This document shows positions 8,452 to 16,914 of a DNA stretch of 41,507 nt, in pieces (the first letter of the stretch is position 1; each line of letters starts with the position of its first letter). The translations under genes and the position numbers were made by a program. The stretch lies in contig JANXWZ010000154.1 of assembly GCA_025350865.1 (NCBI GenBank), positions 1 to 41,507 of the forward strand, read 5' to 3'. The notes under the pieces are model-generated. The model was given only the letters and a program-made list of their open reading frames with translations. It did not search any database and was not told where the DNA came from. The DNA comes from Rhodanobacteraceae bacterium (GTDB lineage: Bacteria > Acidobacteriota > Terriglobia > Terriglobales > Acidobacteriaceae).

Positions 8452-8799
8452 ATGAGCATGAAATACACAACACGTCAGGTCGATGGCGTCACGATTCTCG
8501 ATCTCAGCGGTCGCATCACCCTTGGCGACGGCAGCGTCACCCTGCGCGATGCCGTAAAGGACGTCCTGACCAAGGGTTCGAAGAGCATCCTGCTGAATCT
8601 TGAGAATGTCGACTACATCGACAGCTCTGGCCTCGGGGAACTTGTCAGCGCCTTTACGACGGTGAAAAACCAGGGCGGCGAACTGAAGCTGCTCCACCTG
8701 ACGACCAAGGTCCACGACCTGCTTCAGATCACCAAGCTATACACGGTGTTCGACATCAAAGACGACGAAGCCTCGGCTATCGGATCCTTCGCAGCGTAG
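8452..8799 (+). CDS. STAS-domain anti-sigma factor antagonist, RsbV/SpoIIAA-like (115 aa)
   Basis: Single STAS domain that, when unphosphorylated, captures the neighbouring anti-sigma kinase. The phosphorylation loop is clear: NVDYIDSSGLGELV, with the first Ser after Asp the usual target. The ATG at 8452 has GAGGAG 9-10 bases upstream; the longer frame overlapping the kinase gene is not needed. With the kinase at 7974 it forms a two-gene partner-switching module; neither a sigma factor nor a PP2C phosphatase is adjacent. A strong terminator follows. Confidence 0.92.
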   Translation: MSMKYTTRQVDGVTILDLSGRITLGDGSVTLRDAVKDVLTKGSKSILLNLENVDYIDSSGLGELVSAFTTVKNQGGELKLLHLTTKVHDLLQITKLYTVFDIKDDEASAIGSFAA

Positions 8800-8825
8800 T
8801 AGCTTTCTCCGTTATCCAATCCAAG

Positions 8826-8861
8826 CCGCGCCCACCTGAAAAGGTGGCGCGGTTTTGTTTT
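8826..8861 (+). terminator. Rho-independent terminator after the STAS gene
   Basis: CCGCGCCCACCT pairs with AGGTGGCGCGG (one bulged C) around a short GAAA-type loop and is followed by TTTTGTTTT. It ends the partner-switching operon. Confidence 0.88.
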
Positions 8862-8952
8862 AAGCGTGTCCGGTTCTCCTAACTGCGGCAGCGTGCAGGT
8901 TTCCGTCGTCGACGTGCGGGGTCGAAAGTATTTTCCAAAGATTCATTTTCTC

Positions 8953-8981
8953 TTGACGCAACCCCGTTTCCCACATAGGCT
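8953..8981 (+). promoter_or_regulatory. Sigma-70-type promoter for the Oar-like receptor
   Basis: TTGACG (8953-8958), a 17-base spacer and TAGGCT (8976-8981). It would give a leader of about 120 bases before the ATG at 9109, which is preceded by AGGAG. The same TAGGCT -10 sequence is seen at parA. Confidence 0.55.
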
Positions 8982-9108
8982 TGTTGAACCAATAACAATA
9001 TTTTCCGGCAAAGATTAACACTTGGCCGGGTTTAGGTTCGATCGGTTCGCCGTCGCCGCACCTGTCTCTTCAACCTTGGTTCACCTCCGGTGAGCCCTTA
9101 GGAGTCCT

Positions 9109-12100
9109 ATGCCTCAGAACTGGAAACAGACGATCTCCGCTTATTTAGCGCTGGTATTCGCCGCTCTTCTGCTAGCGCCATCGGCTTTCTCTCAAACTTC
9201 GCGCGGCGCGATTACCGGTGTCGTGATGGACACCCAGGGCGCAGTTATTGCGAACGCGCCCGTCAAACTCACCAACCCTGCAACCGGAACTGTGCAGGAG
9301 AGCAAGTCCACCGGGGCAGGTGATTTCAACTTTCCGGAATTGGCGCCGGGCACGTATGAGGTCACCACCTCTATCGCCGGTTTCCAGACCGCTAAGATTG
9401 CCGGTATCGTCGTCGAAGTCTCGAAGGTGACGAACCTCAAAGTCGAGATGAAGATCGGCTCCGAAACCACGATCGTCGACGTTATGGCTGACGCTCTACA
9501 GACCGACACCACATCAAGCGCCCTGATTGCGGTTATCGATTCGAAGTCAGTGCAGGAAATGCCGATGAACGGCCGGGACTTCACCCGCATGACTCACTTC
9601 GCGGCTGGTGCCAGCGCCCTTACCAACTCTTTCAACGGCTCGCGCACCACAGCCATCAATTTCCAGATTGACGGTGCCGATAATGTTGACTCCTGGAACG
9701 GTATCGTCGCTTCCAACCAAGGTGGTGTCGCGGGCGTAGCGGGCGGACTCGTTCCAATCGAAGCCATTGACCAGTTCTCCATGCAGGCCGCAGGTGAAGC
9801 CGACCAGGGTCGCAACGCCGGTGCCAACCAGAACATGGTCCTCAAGACCGGCGGGAACGCCATCCACGGCGATGCGTTCTACTTTGACCGCAACGAGTAT
9901 TTTGCCGCCATCTCACCTGTCGCATTGCCGGGCAGCCACAAGGCCCTTATCCGTAACCACCAAGGTGGTTTCGTAGTCTCCGGACCGATTTGGAAAGACC
10001 ACACCTTCCTGATGCTGGCTGGAGAATTTCAGATCGCGAAGATCAACACCGCTCTCACCGACACGGTTTTGACGGATGCCTGGATCGCGGACGGCACGGC
10101 GTTGCTGAAGAAGTACGGCCTGACCCCGAACCAGCTCAGCCTCAATCTCTACAACAGCGCACTGTATCCTTCCGATTCGAAGGCGGGGCCGGCGGCGGTG
10201 AGCAACTACTTCGCGAACGGCACGGCAAATTACAACAGCTATAACGGCGTCATCAACCTCACGCATAACTTCAGCGCAAAGCAGCGCCTTTCGGCCCGCT
10301 ACCTTGGCACGACTGGCACCCAGGTTGCGCCTGTCGGAGTGGATTACGCGCAATACTTCCAGAAGGCTCCGATGCACGTGCACAACTTCTCCGTGGTGCA
10401 CAATTACACCATCAACAGCCACATGCTCAATCAGCTGACGCTGGGCGTGAACTACTTCCTACAGACGTTCAACGACGCAAACCAGAGCTTTAACCCGTCG
10501 CAGGCCAGCATTGGGCTGAACGTCGGATTGTCGACTGGCATTCTGGCCGCTGGTGCGCCCAGCATCGTCTTCACGGGCGGCGTCTTCGATCAGACTGGTG
10601 CGACACAGCCTTCGGGCCGCACCGACGTCACTGGCCACATTACCGATAGCTTCCATTGGTCGATCGGCCGCCATGAACTCAAGCTAGGCGGCGAGTTCCG
10701 CCATGCCAATGTGAACCAGCTTTATTTCACCAGCGTACGAGGAACATTTACGTTCGACGGAACGCGCGGCCCCTGGGCTGGCGGCACTGCGATCGATAAG
10801 GCGAACTGCGCCGGTCTGCCTGTACCGCAGGTCACCTCCAGCGGAGCCTGCAACACCAACATTCTGGCGCTGGCTGACTACCTGAACGGTCAAACCACGA
10901 ACTCCTCGGGCGCAAAGTTGTTGGTCGGCAACGCGCAGCGTGTCTGGACGCTCAACAGTGAGGATGCGTGGGTTCAGGACGACTTCCGCGCGAATAGGAG
11001 GCTCACCCTCAACCTCGGCATTCGGTATACCATTCCGGGTGCCATCCAAGCCGCCAAGAACGATGTTTACAGCTTCGTACCGGGCACCAATCCCGGCTTC
11101 CAGCTCGGACTCTATCCGAACTACTATGGAGCCGTCGCGCCACGCTTTGGCTTCTCGTACTCTCCGCTGGATAACAATCGCACCGTGTTGCGCGGTTCCT
11201 ACGGCATCTTCTACGACTTCCCGGCGATGCGTTACTGGACACAGGGGACCACTGCAAACGGAGGAGCCAATTACGCCCAGAATAACCCCGCCGGTCCGGA
11301 CGCGGCAGCAGTCTTCGTCGCTTCCAATGTAACCTGGCAGGTTGGAGTGAACCCCTTCACCGGAACAGCTGCACCGCAAGTCGGCGCGTACGGCGTCAAT
11401 CAGGACTTCAAGATGCCGTACGCCGAGGTCTTCAGCCTCAATATCGAGCAACAACTCACAAAGACTACTCTGTTTACCATCGGTTACGTCGGCAGCCTCG
11501 GCCGCCGCCTGCAGGTTCTCTACGATCTCAACCAGCCCGTTGCCAACGGGACGGCCACCCCCAGCGTCCGCCCTTACACCCAGACCTCGTTCCCAAATGA
11601 GAACGCCGCGTTCACCAAGCCTCTGCTAGGGATCAACCAGCTCAATTTCGAGGCTGCATCCGGCTACCACGGACTGCAGACGACGGTTCGTCAGGCTGCC
11701 TGGCGTGGACTTACGGCGAGCGCCAACTACACCTGGTCGAAGTCGATGGACGATGCCTCGACCCTGGACACGCCCTCGAACAGCTACAACCTCCATCAGG
11801 ATTACGGCCCGAGCACATTCGATAGCCGCCATGTCCTGACTGGGTCCGCCTTCTATGCGGTGCCTCAGCTTGGGCATTTCCTGCCGCGCGTGACCAAGGG
11901 CTTCCAGGTGAATGCCTTGTACACGTTCTCGACCGGCACACCCATCAACCCGCTCGTGAGCACCGATAACAGCAAGACGAATCAGCTAAAGGATCGTCCC
12001 AACTACAACCCGCTCGTCAGCCCTTACTCTGGCACGCAGACTATTCTCGGCACATCGGGCCGCCAGTACCAATGGCTTTCGAATGCCGCAGTCAATGGCG

Positions 12101-12411
12101 TTCAACCGTTCACCGTCGCGCCCGTCGGCACCTATGGCAATGAGCACCGCGATGCCTTCTACGGGCCTAACTTCAAGACGATTGACTTTTCCCTGATGAA
12201 ACGCACACCGATTACTGAGAAGGTGATGTCGGAGTTTCGCGCCGAGGTCTTCAACATCTTCAACTTCAACAATTTCGCCAATCCCAGCGTATCGAATATC
12301 AACAGCGGCACATTTGGTCGAATCACCAATACTCGGAACGGATCCTCCGCTCCTGGTATCGGATACGGCGAGCCCTTCAACGTCCAATTCGCGATGAAGT
12401 TCACCTTCTAA
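9109..12411 (+). CDS. Oar-like TonB-dependent receptor with carboxypeptidase-regulatory domain (1100 aa)
   Basis: Large outer-membrane protein. Signal peptide about residues 1-29 (LLLAPSAFSQ). A carboxypeptidase-regulatory-like beta-sandwich follows (about 34-113; RGAITGVVMDTQGAV, PGTYEVTTSIAGF). Next come a plug-like region with MNGRDFTRM and QIDGADNVDSWNG (about 150-205), and a long beta-barrel ending in Phe (VQFAMKFTF), the barrel-assembly signal. This architecture is the Oar-type family that is greatly expanded in Acidobacteriota; substrates are mostly unknown and polymeric nutrients are a guess. No SusD-like partner is present. It was followed in the same transcript by an M28 peptidase, now destroyed. 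Confidence 0.93.
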   Translation: MPQNWKQTISAYLALVFAALLLAPSAFSQTSRGAITGVVMDTQGAVIANAPVKLTNPATGTVQESKSTGAGDFNFPELAPGTYEVTTSIAGFQTAKIAGIVVEVSKVTNLKVEMKIGSETTIVDVMADALQTDTTSSALIAVIDSKSVQEMPMNGRDFTRMTHFAAGASALTNSFNGSRTTAINFQIDGADNVDSWNGIVASNQGGVAGVAGGLVPIEAIDQFSMQAAGEADQGRNAGANQNMVLKTGGNAIHGDAFYFDRNEYFAAISPVALPGSHKALIRNHQGGFVVSGPIWKDHTFLMLAGEFQIAKINTALTDTVLTDAWIADGTALLKKYGLTPNQLSLNLYNSALYPSDSKAGPAAVSNYFANGTANYNSYNGVINLTHNFSAKQRLSARYLGTTGTQVAPVGVDYAQYFQKAPMHVHNFSVVHNYTINSHMLNQLTLGVNYFLQTFNDANQSFNPSQASIGLNVGLSTGILAAGAPSIVFTGGVFDQTGATQPSGRTDVTGHITDSFHWSIGRHELKLGGEFRHANVNQLYFTSVRGTFTFDGTRGPWAGGTAIDKANCAGLPVPQVTSSGACNTNILALADYLNGQTTNSSGAKLLVGNAQRVWTLNSEDAWVQDDFRANRRLTLNLGIRYTIPGAIQAAKNDVYSFVPGTNPGFQLGLYPNYYGAVAPRFGFSYSPLDNNRTVLRGSYGIFYDFPAMRYWTQGTTANGGANYAQNNPAGPDAAAVFVASNVTWQVGVNPFTGTAAPQVGAYGVNQDFKMPYAEVFSLNIEQQLTKTTLFTIGYVGSLGRRLQVLYDLNQPVANGTATPSVRPYTQTSFPNENAAFTKPLLGINQLNFEAASGYHGLQTTVRQAAWRGLTASANYTWSKSMDDASTLDTPSNSYNLHQDYGPSTFDSRHVLTGSAFYAVPQLGHFLPRVTKGFQVNALYTFSTGTPINPLVSTDNSKTNQLKDRPNYNPLVSPYSGTQTILGTSGRQYQWLSNAAVNGVQPFTVAPVGTYGNEHRDAFYGPNFKTIDFSLMKRTPITEKVMSEFRAEVFNIFNFNNFANPSVSNINSGTFGRITNTRNGSSAPGIGYGEPFNVQFAMKFTF

Positions 12412-12437
12412 CGACCTTGCAGCCTAAGGGACCACTG

Positions 12438-12799
12438 ATGAAATCACGATCTTCTGTTTCGCTTCTACTGGCGGCCATCTCGGCCGCCAGTTTTGTTTCC
12501 GCCCGGAGTTACGCGCAGGCTCCGGAACCGGTTGACCTTACCGTGCTGCACCAGATCAAGACGCAGGCGTTTCACCACTCGCAGGTAATGGACACGCTGT
12601 TCCATATCTCCGATGTCTACGGCCCGCGCATCACCGATTCCCTCAACCACAAAGCCTCGGCGGAGTGTGGGGCGGTGAGGAGGAAGGCCTGCTGGGATCG
12701 AAATTCTATGTTCAGCAGCACTTCGCGCCTCGTGACACCATGAAGGTGACGCCGGAATATTCCAGGCTGGACGCCTACTACAACGACGACGGTGCCTGA
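12438..12799 (+). pseudogene. M28 peptidase remnant with internal deletion
   Basis: The first ~75 codons from ATG 12438 (AAGGGA 6 bases upstream) encode a signal peptide and the N-terminus of an M28 peptidase (FHHSQVMDTLFHISDVYGPRI, DSLNHKASAE). At about 12660-12668 the frame jumps into the catalytic core: GVWGGEEEGLLGSKFYVQQH and then SRLDAYYNDDGA before a stop at 12797-12799. Compared with the intact paralogue at 264-1988, about 300 residues with the first metal ligands are missing, and so is everything after the NDDG segment. The two halves are in different frames, so no functional enzyme can be made. Confidence 0.88.
12468..12498 (+). terminator. Terminator-like hairpin inside the pseudogene's signal-peptide codons
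   Basis: CTGGCGGCC (12468-12476) and GGCCGCCAG (12482-12490) form a perfect 9-bp stem with a 5-base loop, followed at once by TTTTGTTT. It has every feature of an intrinsic terminator for the receptor gene, although it lies within a former coding sequence. Confidence 0.6.
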
Positions 12800-12843
12800 G
12801 ACCGTGGCTCCCGCGCCTCGACACTCCACTGCCCGGGAAGTAG

Positions 12844-12886
12844 ACCGGGTGCCCAATCTCAAACAGCTTGATCGTTTGAGGTGGGG
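12844..12886 (+). repeat. Palindromic interspersed repeat, copy A
   Basis: Begins ACCGGGTGCCC and contains ATCTCAAAC and GTTTGAGGTGGGG, which pair with each other. An inverted copy lies at 13495-13536; the two flank the cupin gene. REP-like in size and position. Confidence 0.75.
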
Positions 12887-12927
12887 CCTGACTCGTTAGG
12901 TGGCGGACGAAAATGCCAATACCGAGA

Positions 12928-12944
12928 TTCTGGCTTGGCCAGAA
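12928..12944. repeat. Perfect 7-bp inverted repeat in the intergenic region
   Basis: TTCTGGC-TTG-GCCAGAA. Together with copy A at 12844 it occupies the otherwise empty 190 bases between the M28 remnant and the cupin gene. No other signal is seen there. Confidence 0.4.
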
Positions 12945-12988
12945 TGACGGCGGTGGTTGGTTGCGGCGTGGTGGTGTGCGGACGGGTC

Positions 12989-13477
12989 TTACCGGGTGAG
13001 CGCTGCGATCATCTCGGCCCACTCCGGCCACAAACCCAGCAGTTCGGCGCGGTCAGCAGCCTCGTAGTCCTCGAACTCGAATCCTGGGCTTACGGTACAG
13101 CCTAGCAGCGCCCAGCTTCCGCCATGCCGCAATTTCGAACCCTGCCAGACTCCGTGTGGCACCACGACTTGCGGTCGCTCTCCGGCGGCAAGGTCATTGC
13201 CGATGACGATCCTATCCCCGGCATGACCCTCGTGCAATTGCAGCATCTCGACAGCGTCCCCGGCGTAGAAGTGGAAGACCTCGTCCGACTTGAGGCGGTG
13301 CATCTCGCTGAAGGTTCCGGGTTCCAGCAGGTAGTAGATGGCCGTCCCGGTGCGCCGCTCGCCGGGATATCGTGGGAGTTGAACTGTCTCGGCGGCCTCA
13401 TAGGTCCGCACGTAGAAGCCGCCTTCGCACGGGTGCGGAGCCAGGCTCAGCAGGGTTTTCACTTCGTCGGCTGTCAT
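12989..13477 (-). CDS. Cupin family protein, DUF985-type (162 aa)
   Basis: Small beta-barrel cupin of the DUF985 (Cupin_5) family. The start MTADEVKTLLSLAPHPCEGGFY, then RTGTAIYYLLEPGTFSEMHRLKSDEVFHFYAG and the end SPGFEFEDYE are diagnostic. Biochemical role unknown; some family members are annotated as sugar epimerase-like, without proof. The ATG at 13477 has GAGG 4 bases upstream; the extended frame to 13531 reads into the palindromic repeat (13495-13536). It lies downstream of the nfrA-nfrB::wecB unit on the same strand, separated by that repeat. Confidence 0.9.
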   Translation of the reverse strand: MTADEVKTLLSLAPHPCEGGFYVRTYEAAETVQLPRYPGERRTGTAIYYLLEPGTFSEMHRLKSDEVFHFYAGDAVEMLQLHEGHAGDRIVIGNDLAAGERPQVVVPHGVWQGSKLRHGGSWALLGCTVSPGFEFEDYEAADRAELLGLWPEWAEMIAALTR

Positions 13478-13494
13478 TGGACCTCGCGGTGAGA

Positions 13495-13536
13495 CCCACC
13501 TCAAACGAACAGACTGTTTGAGATGGGGCACCCGGT
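13495..13536 (-). repeat. Palindromic interspersed repeat, copy B (inverted relative to copy A)
   Basis: Its reverse complement begins ACCGGGTGCCCCATCTCAAAC and ends GTTTGAGGTGGG, nearly the same as copy A at 12844. It begins 2 bases after the nfrB::wecB stop codon and may act as its transcript end. Confidence 0.75.
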
Positions 13537-13537
13537 T

Positions 13538-16500
13538 TTAGGATACCGAATGCAACCGGTCGAACTCGGCGGCCTGGATTGGCATCCGGCCTGGGATTTC
13601 GTCGCGGTCGAGCGGTGCACCGAATTCGAGTACCGGCATCCCGGCGAAGAAGTCGGCGATGCGGATGCTGGCGAAGCCGTCGCCGTATGGATTGGCAGGC
13701 GTGCGCAAGATGCGGCGCTCGGCGATCTGCTCGGCCAGTTGTTCCAGTGCACCCTCGATCCGCTCGCGATCAGTTCCGACCAGCCATGCCACGCCGGCAC
13801 GCACGCCCTCGGGCCGTTCGGTCTTCTCGCGCATAATGAGCACCGGCTTGCCGAAGGATGGAGCCTCTTCCTGCAGGCCGCCGGAATCCGTCAGAACCAC
13901 ATCGCACTGGTCGAGGTAGCCGAGCAGATCGTTGTACTTGGCCGGGCCAGTGAGCAGCACGTCGCGATGATCGCCGAGCATGACGCGAGCGATCTCGCCC
14001 ACACGCGGGTTCGGGTGCAGCGGCCACAGGAAGACGTAGCGGCCTGGATTGTTGGTGACGAGATTCGAAATGGCACCGCAGATAGTGGCGATTCCCTCTT
14101 CAAGGTTCTCGCGGCGATGCGCCGTGACCAGCACACGCACGGGGCCTCGATGCGCGTTGCGCTGCCGGTCGGGCTCCAGGCCAATGCGCTCGCAGTTTGT
14201 GAGGAGCGCGTCAATCCCGGTGTTGCCGGTGACGATGATGTCTTCGGCGTGGACGCCCTCGCGCAGGAGATTGTTCTTGGCCCACTCGGTTGCCGCGAAG
14301 TGAATGTTGGCGAAGATGCCGACCACGCGCCGGTTGAACTCCTCGGGGAACGGCTGGGCGAGGTCCCGGGTACGGAGCCCGGCTTCCACGTGCGCCACGC
14401 GGACCCCGGCATAAAACGCTGCCAGACCCGCCATCGCGGTGGTTGCGGTATCGCCCTGGACGATGACCCAGTCCGGATGGTAGTCAGCGATCACCTGCGA
14501 GAAGCGCGTGAGAATGCGTGCTCCGACACCGGCGAGCGTCTGGTCGTGCGACATTACGTCGAGATTGGCATCGACCTCCACGCCAAAGGCCGCAAGCGCC
14601 TCTTCAACCATGTCGGTATGTTGCCCGGTCGCACAGACGAAGACATCTTCCGGGTCGCCGTGGGTGCCGATGCGGGCTCGCAGTTCCAATACCAGCGGGG
14701 CCAGCTTGATGGCCTCCGGGCGGGTACCGATTGCTACCAGGATACGCTTGGACGGGAAGGGCGTCTTCCACTTCGAGGCTACGTCATGCAACATGGAGAA
14801 TCTCCTTGCAGTGGTATCTGCCGCGCGTTGCGGCCTTGAAATTGGGATAACAGGTGCGGGGCCCTTGGCAATTGGCGGTGCGATCGGTGCAGGTGGGACG
14901 GGAATCGGCCGCGGCGGAACCAGAGCTGGACGTGCCGCCGGCTGGACGGAATAGGTTGGAGCCGACTCGGAAACAATGGTCTCCGCCTCCTGCTGCATGG
15001 CCGGAACCTGAAGCCACGCCGGAACACCAGCCTGAAGGGACGCGAGGTCGACCGCAACCATTGGCAGTGGCACCGATGCGAAGTCGGGCGGAATTTGTGC
15101 GGCGGCGGCAAAGACAGGCCTGGGAAGGGGTGGGATGTCCAGCTCGAACACCGGCATTGCCGCAGGAATAATCTCGTCGGCTTCTTCGACGTATGCCGGC
15201 TCGGCCAATGGAACCGCAATCTCCGGGGCGACGGCGATGACCTCGGCAGAGACCAACTCAAGCTGCGGTTTAACCCATTCGGGCTTAGCCTCCACCAGTT
15301 CGGCATCGGCTGCCTGCTGGGCGCGAACCTTGGAGCGAGCCTGCACCTGCAGCGTCTCCTGTAGCTGCTCGGCAGTAATGGCCGGCATGGACATCAGGAT
15401 CTCGCCCAGCTGCCGCCGTTTGTGGCCTTCCCAGCGCTGCGTCGCCAGCGCGTCGCTCAACTGTGCGGGGGAGATGAGTCGCCGTTCCAGCAGCAGGTCG
15501 CCCAGCGGACGATGGGTCCGCAATAGCTGCTCTACGTTCGGGAACTCATGCGCCGTCTTCAGCCACTTGAGCGGCTTGCCTGTGACGCGCGAATGAACGT
15601 AGCGGCGTATCGCATGGATGGTGCAGTAGAAGTCGATGACGTTGCCCCAGATCAGCCGGAAGGGCACCATCAACATCTGGCGACGTCGCGCAATCTCCTT
15701 GACGCAGGATGCACGCTGAAAGATTCGGTACGCCAACAGCGCCACATTGATGTCAATGAAGCCGGTGAGGGCACCGGGGAAATGAAAACGACCAAGGCCT
15801 GCGTTCCACGCGTGATGGTGGCCGAGCGCCCATAGAATCGACTCGACCACGCACATGACGATGAACAGCGTGACAGCGTTGAGCAGGCTGGTCAAGACGC
15901 CGATGCGGTCGCGCAGCAGCATGTAGCGTTCGCGCCACGTTGTGCCCCAGCCCAGCTTCTCCCAGCCCTGGAAGGTGATTCCGAGCATCCAGCGCTGCTT
16001 CTGGCGGACGGCGTCGCCGAAGATGGCGGGGAAGAACTCGCGGATGGCGACAAGCTCTTCGTAAGGATTCGACGGATTGTCCGTGTTCATCACCCAGACT
16101 TTGGCTAGGCCCGACTTGCGGCCGTTGCGAAACAGCCGGAAGGAAAAATCGTAGTCTTCCGTCAGCGAGACCGGCGGGAACAGGACATGGTTGGTCTGGG
16201 CGGCGAGTTCGTCGCAGGCTTCGCGTCCAAACGCCGTGCCGACGCCCGCCGACGGAACCATGCCGCCGACAGCCAGCCGCGCATCGAGATTCTTCAGGTG
16301 GACCTCGGCGAATTCGTCGAGGTATGTGCCGCCGGTTAGCTTGTGCAGCGGCCGCTCGTACGGGACGACCGGGACCTGGATGAGGTCGTACTCGGGCACG
16401 AAGCGGTTGAAGACCTTAAGGGTCAGCGGATGGACAACGTCCTCCGCGTCCTGCAGCGTGAAGATGGCGTACCGCTTGCCGGTCTCCTGCTCCTTCAGCT

Positions 16501-16912
16501 TGATGGCTTCGACGATCCAGTTGAGGCAGTCGGCCTTACTCGTGGGTCCGTCATTGGGGCACACGACGCGGTGGATGCGGGGGCGGTCGAAGGCGGCACG
16601 CGCCACTTCCATCTGGGTGGGCTCGTCGTTGGGGTAGGTGCCGACGAAGATGTCGTAGTTGTTGTAGTCGAGGCGGGTGCAGGTCGATTCCAGCATGGCG
16701 CCGATGACGGCGCACTCGTCCCACGCCGGGATCAGGATGGCGATCGGCTGCTCGGGCCGGTCGTAGAGTTCGCCTGCTTTGACTGTGGGGTTTTCGCGTC
16801 CCTGCGCCAGCCACTTACGCAGCGGCTTGCAGTAGAACACGAGGTCCATGAACAGGTCGTTCAGGCCACCAATCATGTACAGCAATGCGAGTAACCACTC
16901 GGTGAAGACCAT
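13538..16912 (-). CDS. NfrB-like membrane glycosyltransferase with MshEN c-di-GMP domain fused to UDP-GlcNAc 2-epimerase (1124 aa)
   Basis: Three functional parts in one chain. Residues ~5-27 are a membrane segment. Residues ~55-310 are a processive family-2 glycosyltransferase with DAED (155-158), TEDYD (251-255) and QKQRW (304-308). Further membrane segments follow at ~340-363, 379-397 and perhaps 413-434. Residues ~464-525 are an MshEN domain with two tandem motifs (PLGDLLLERRLISPAQL...ATQ and QLGEILMS...VQ), the c-di-GMP-binding fold found in NfrB. A Pro/Ala-rich linker (~526-718) leads to a complete non-hydrolysing UDP-GlcNAc 2-epimerase (722-1095): GTRPEAIKLAPL, QGDT (Asp821), HVEAGLRT (Glu843), PEEFNRR, TAHRRENLEEG (His932), TDSGGLQEEA. 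In E. coli, NfrB and WecB are separate proteins needed for the surface glycan used by phage N4. The gene starts 2 bases after nfrA. Confidence 0.93.
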   Translation of the reverse strand: MVFTEWLLALLYMIGGLNDLFMDLVFYCKPLRKWLAQGRENPTVKAGELYDRPEQPIAILIPAWDECAVIGAMLESTCTRLDYNNYDIFVGTYPNDEPTQMEVARAAFDRPRIHRVVCPNDGPTSKADCLNWIVEAIKLKEQETGKRYAIFTLQDAEDVVHPLTLKVFNRFVPEYDLIQVPVVPYERPLHKLTGGTYLDEFAEVHLKNLDARLAVGGMVPSAGVGTAFGREACDELAAQTNHVLFPPVSLTEDYDFSFRLFRNGRKSGLAKVWVMNTDNPSNPYEELVAIREFFPAIFGDAVRQKQRWMLGITFQGWEKLGWGTTWRERYMLLRDRIGVLTSLLNAVTLFIVMCVVESILWALGHHHAWNAGLGRFHFPGALTGFIDINVALLAYRIFQRASCVKEIARRRQMLMVPFRLIWGNVIDFYCTIHAIRRYVHSRVTGKPLKWLKTAHEFPNVEQLLRTHRPLGDLLLERRLISPAQLSDALATQRWEGHKRRQLGEILMSMPAITAEQLQETLQVQARSKVRAQQAADAELVEAKPEWVKPQLELVSAEVIAVAPEIAVPLAEPAYVEEADEIIPAAMPVFELDIPPLPRPVFAAAAQIPPDFASVPLPMVAVDLASLQAGVPAWLQVPAMQQEAETIVSESAPTYSVQPAARPALVPPRPIPVPPAPIAPPIAKGPAPVIPISRPQRAADTTARRFSMLHDVASKWKTPFPSKRILVAIGTRPEAIKLAPLVLELRARIGTHGDPEDVFVCATGQHTDMVEEALAAFGVEVDANLDVMSHDQTLAGVGARILTRFSQVIADYHPDWVIVQGDTATTAMAGLAAFYAGVRVAHVEAGLRTRDLAQPFPEEFNRRVVGIFANIHFAATEWAKNNLLREGVHAEDIIVTGNTGIDALLTNCERIGLEPDRQRNAHRGPVRVLVTAHRRENLEEGIATICGAISNLVTNNPGRYVFLWPLHPNPRVGEIARVMLGDHRDVLLTGPAKYNDLLGYLDQCDVVLTDSGGLQEEAPSFGKPVLIMREKTERPEGVRAGVAWLVGTDRERIEGALEQLAEQIAERRILRTPANPYGDGFASIRIADFFAGMPVLEFGAPLDRDEIPGRMPIQAAEFDRLHSVS
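14792..14807 (-). promoter_or_regulatory. Internal ribosome-binding site and ATG for a free WecB domain
   Basis: On the minus strand AAGGAG (14807-14802) is followed by 7 bases and ATG (14794-14792), which is Met707 of the fusion. Starting here gives a 418-residue protein whose first beta strand (RILVAIGTRPEA) begins about 15 residues in, as in stand-alone WecB. Confidence 0.55.
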
Positions 16913-16914
16913 GC

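Noticed and set aside
13523-14839. 438-residue open frame opposite the WecB domain
   Set aside because: It lies entirely antisense to a well-conserved enzyme and its composition is that of a G+C-rich shadow frame.
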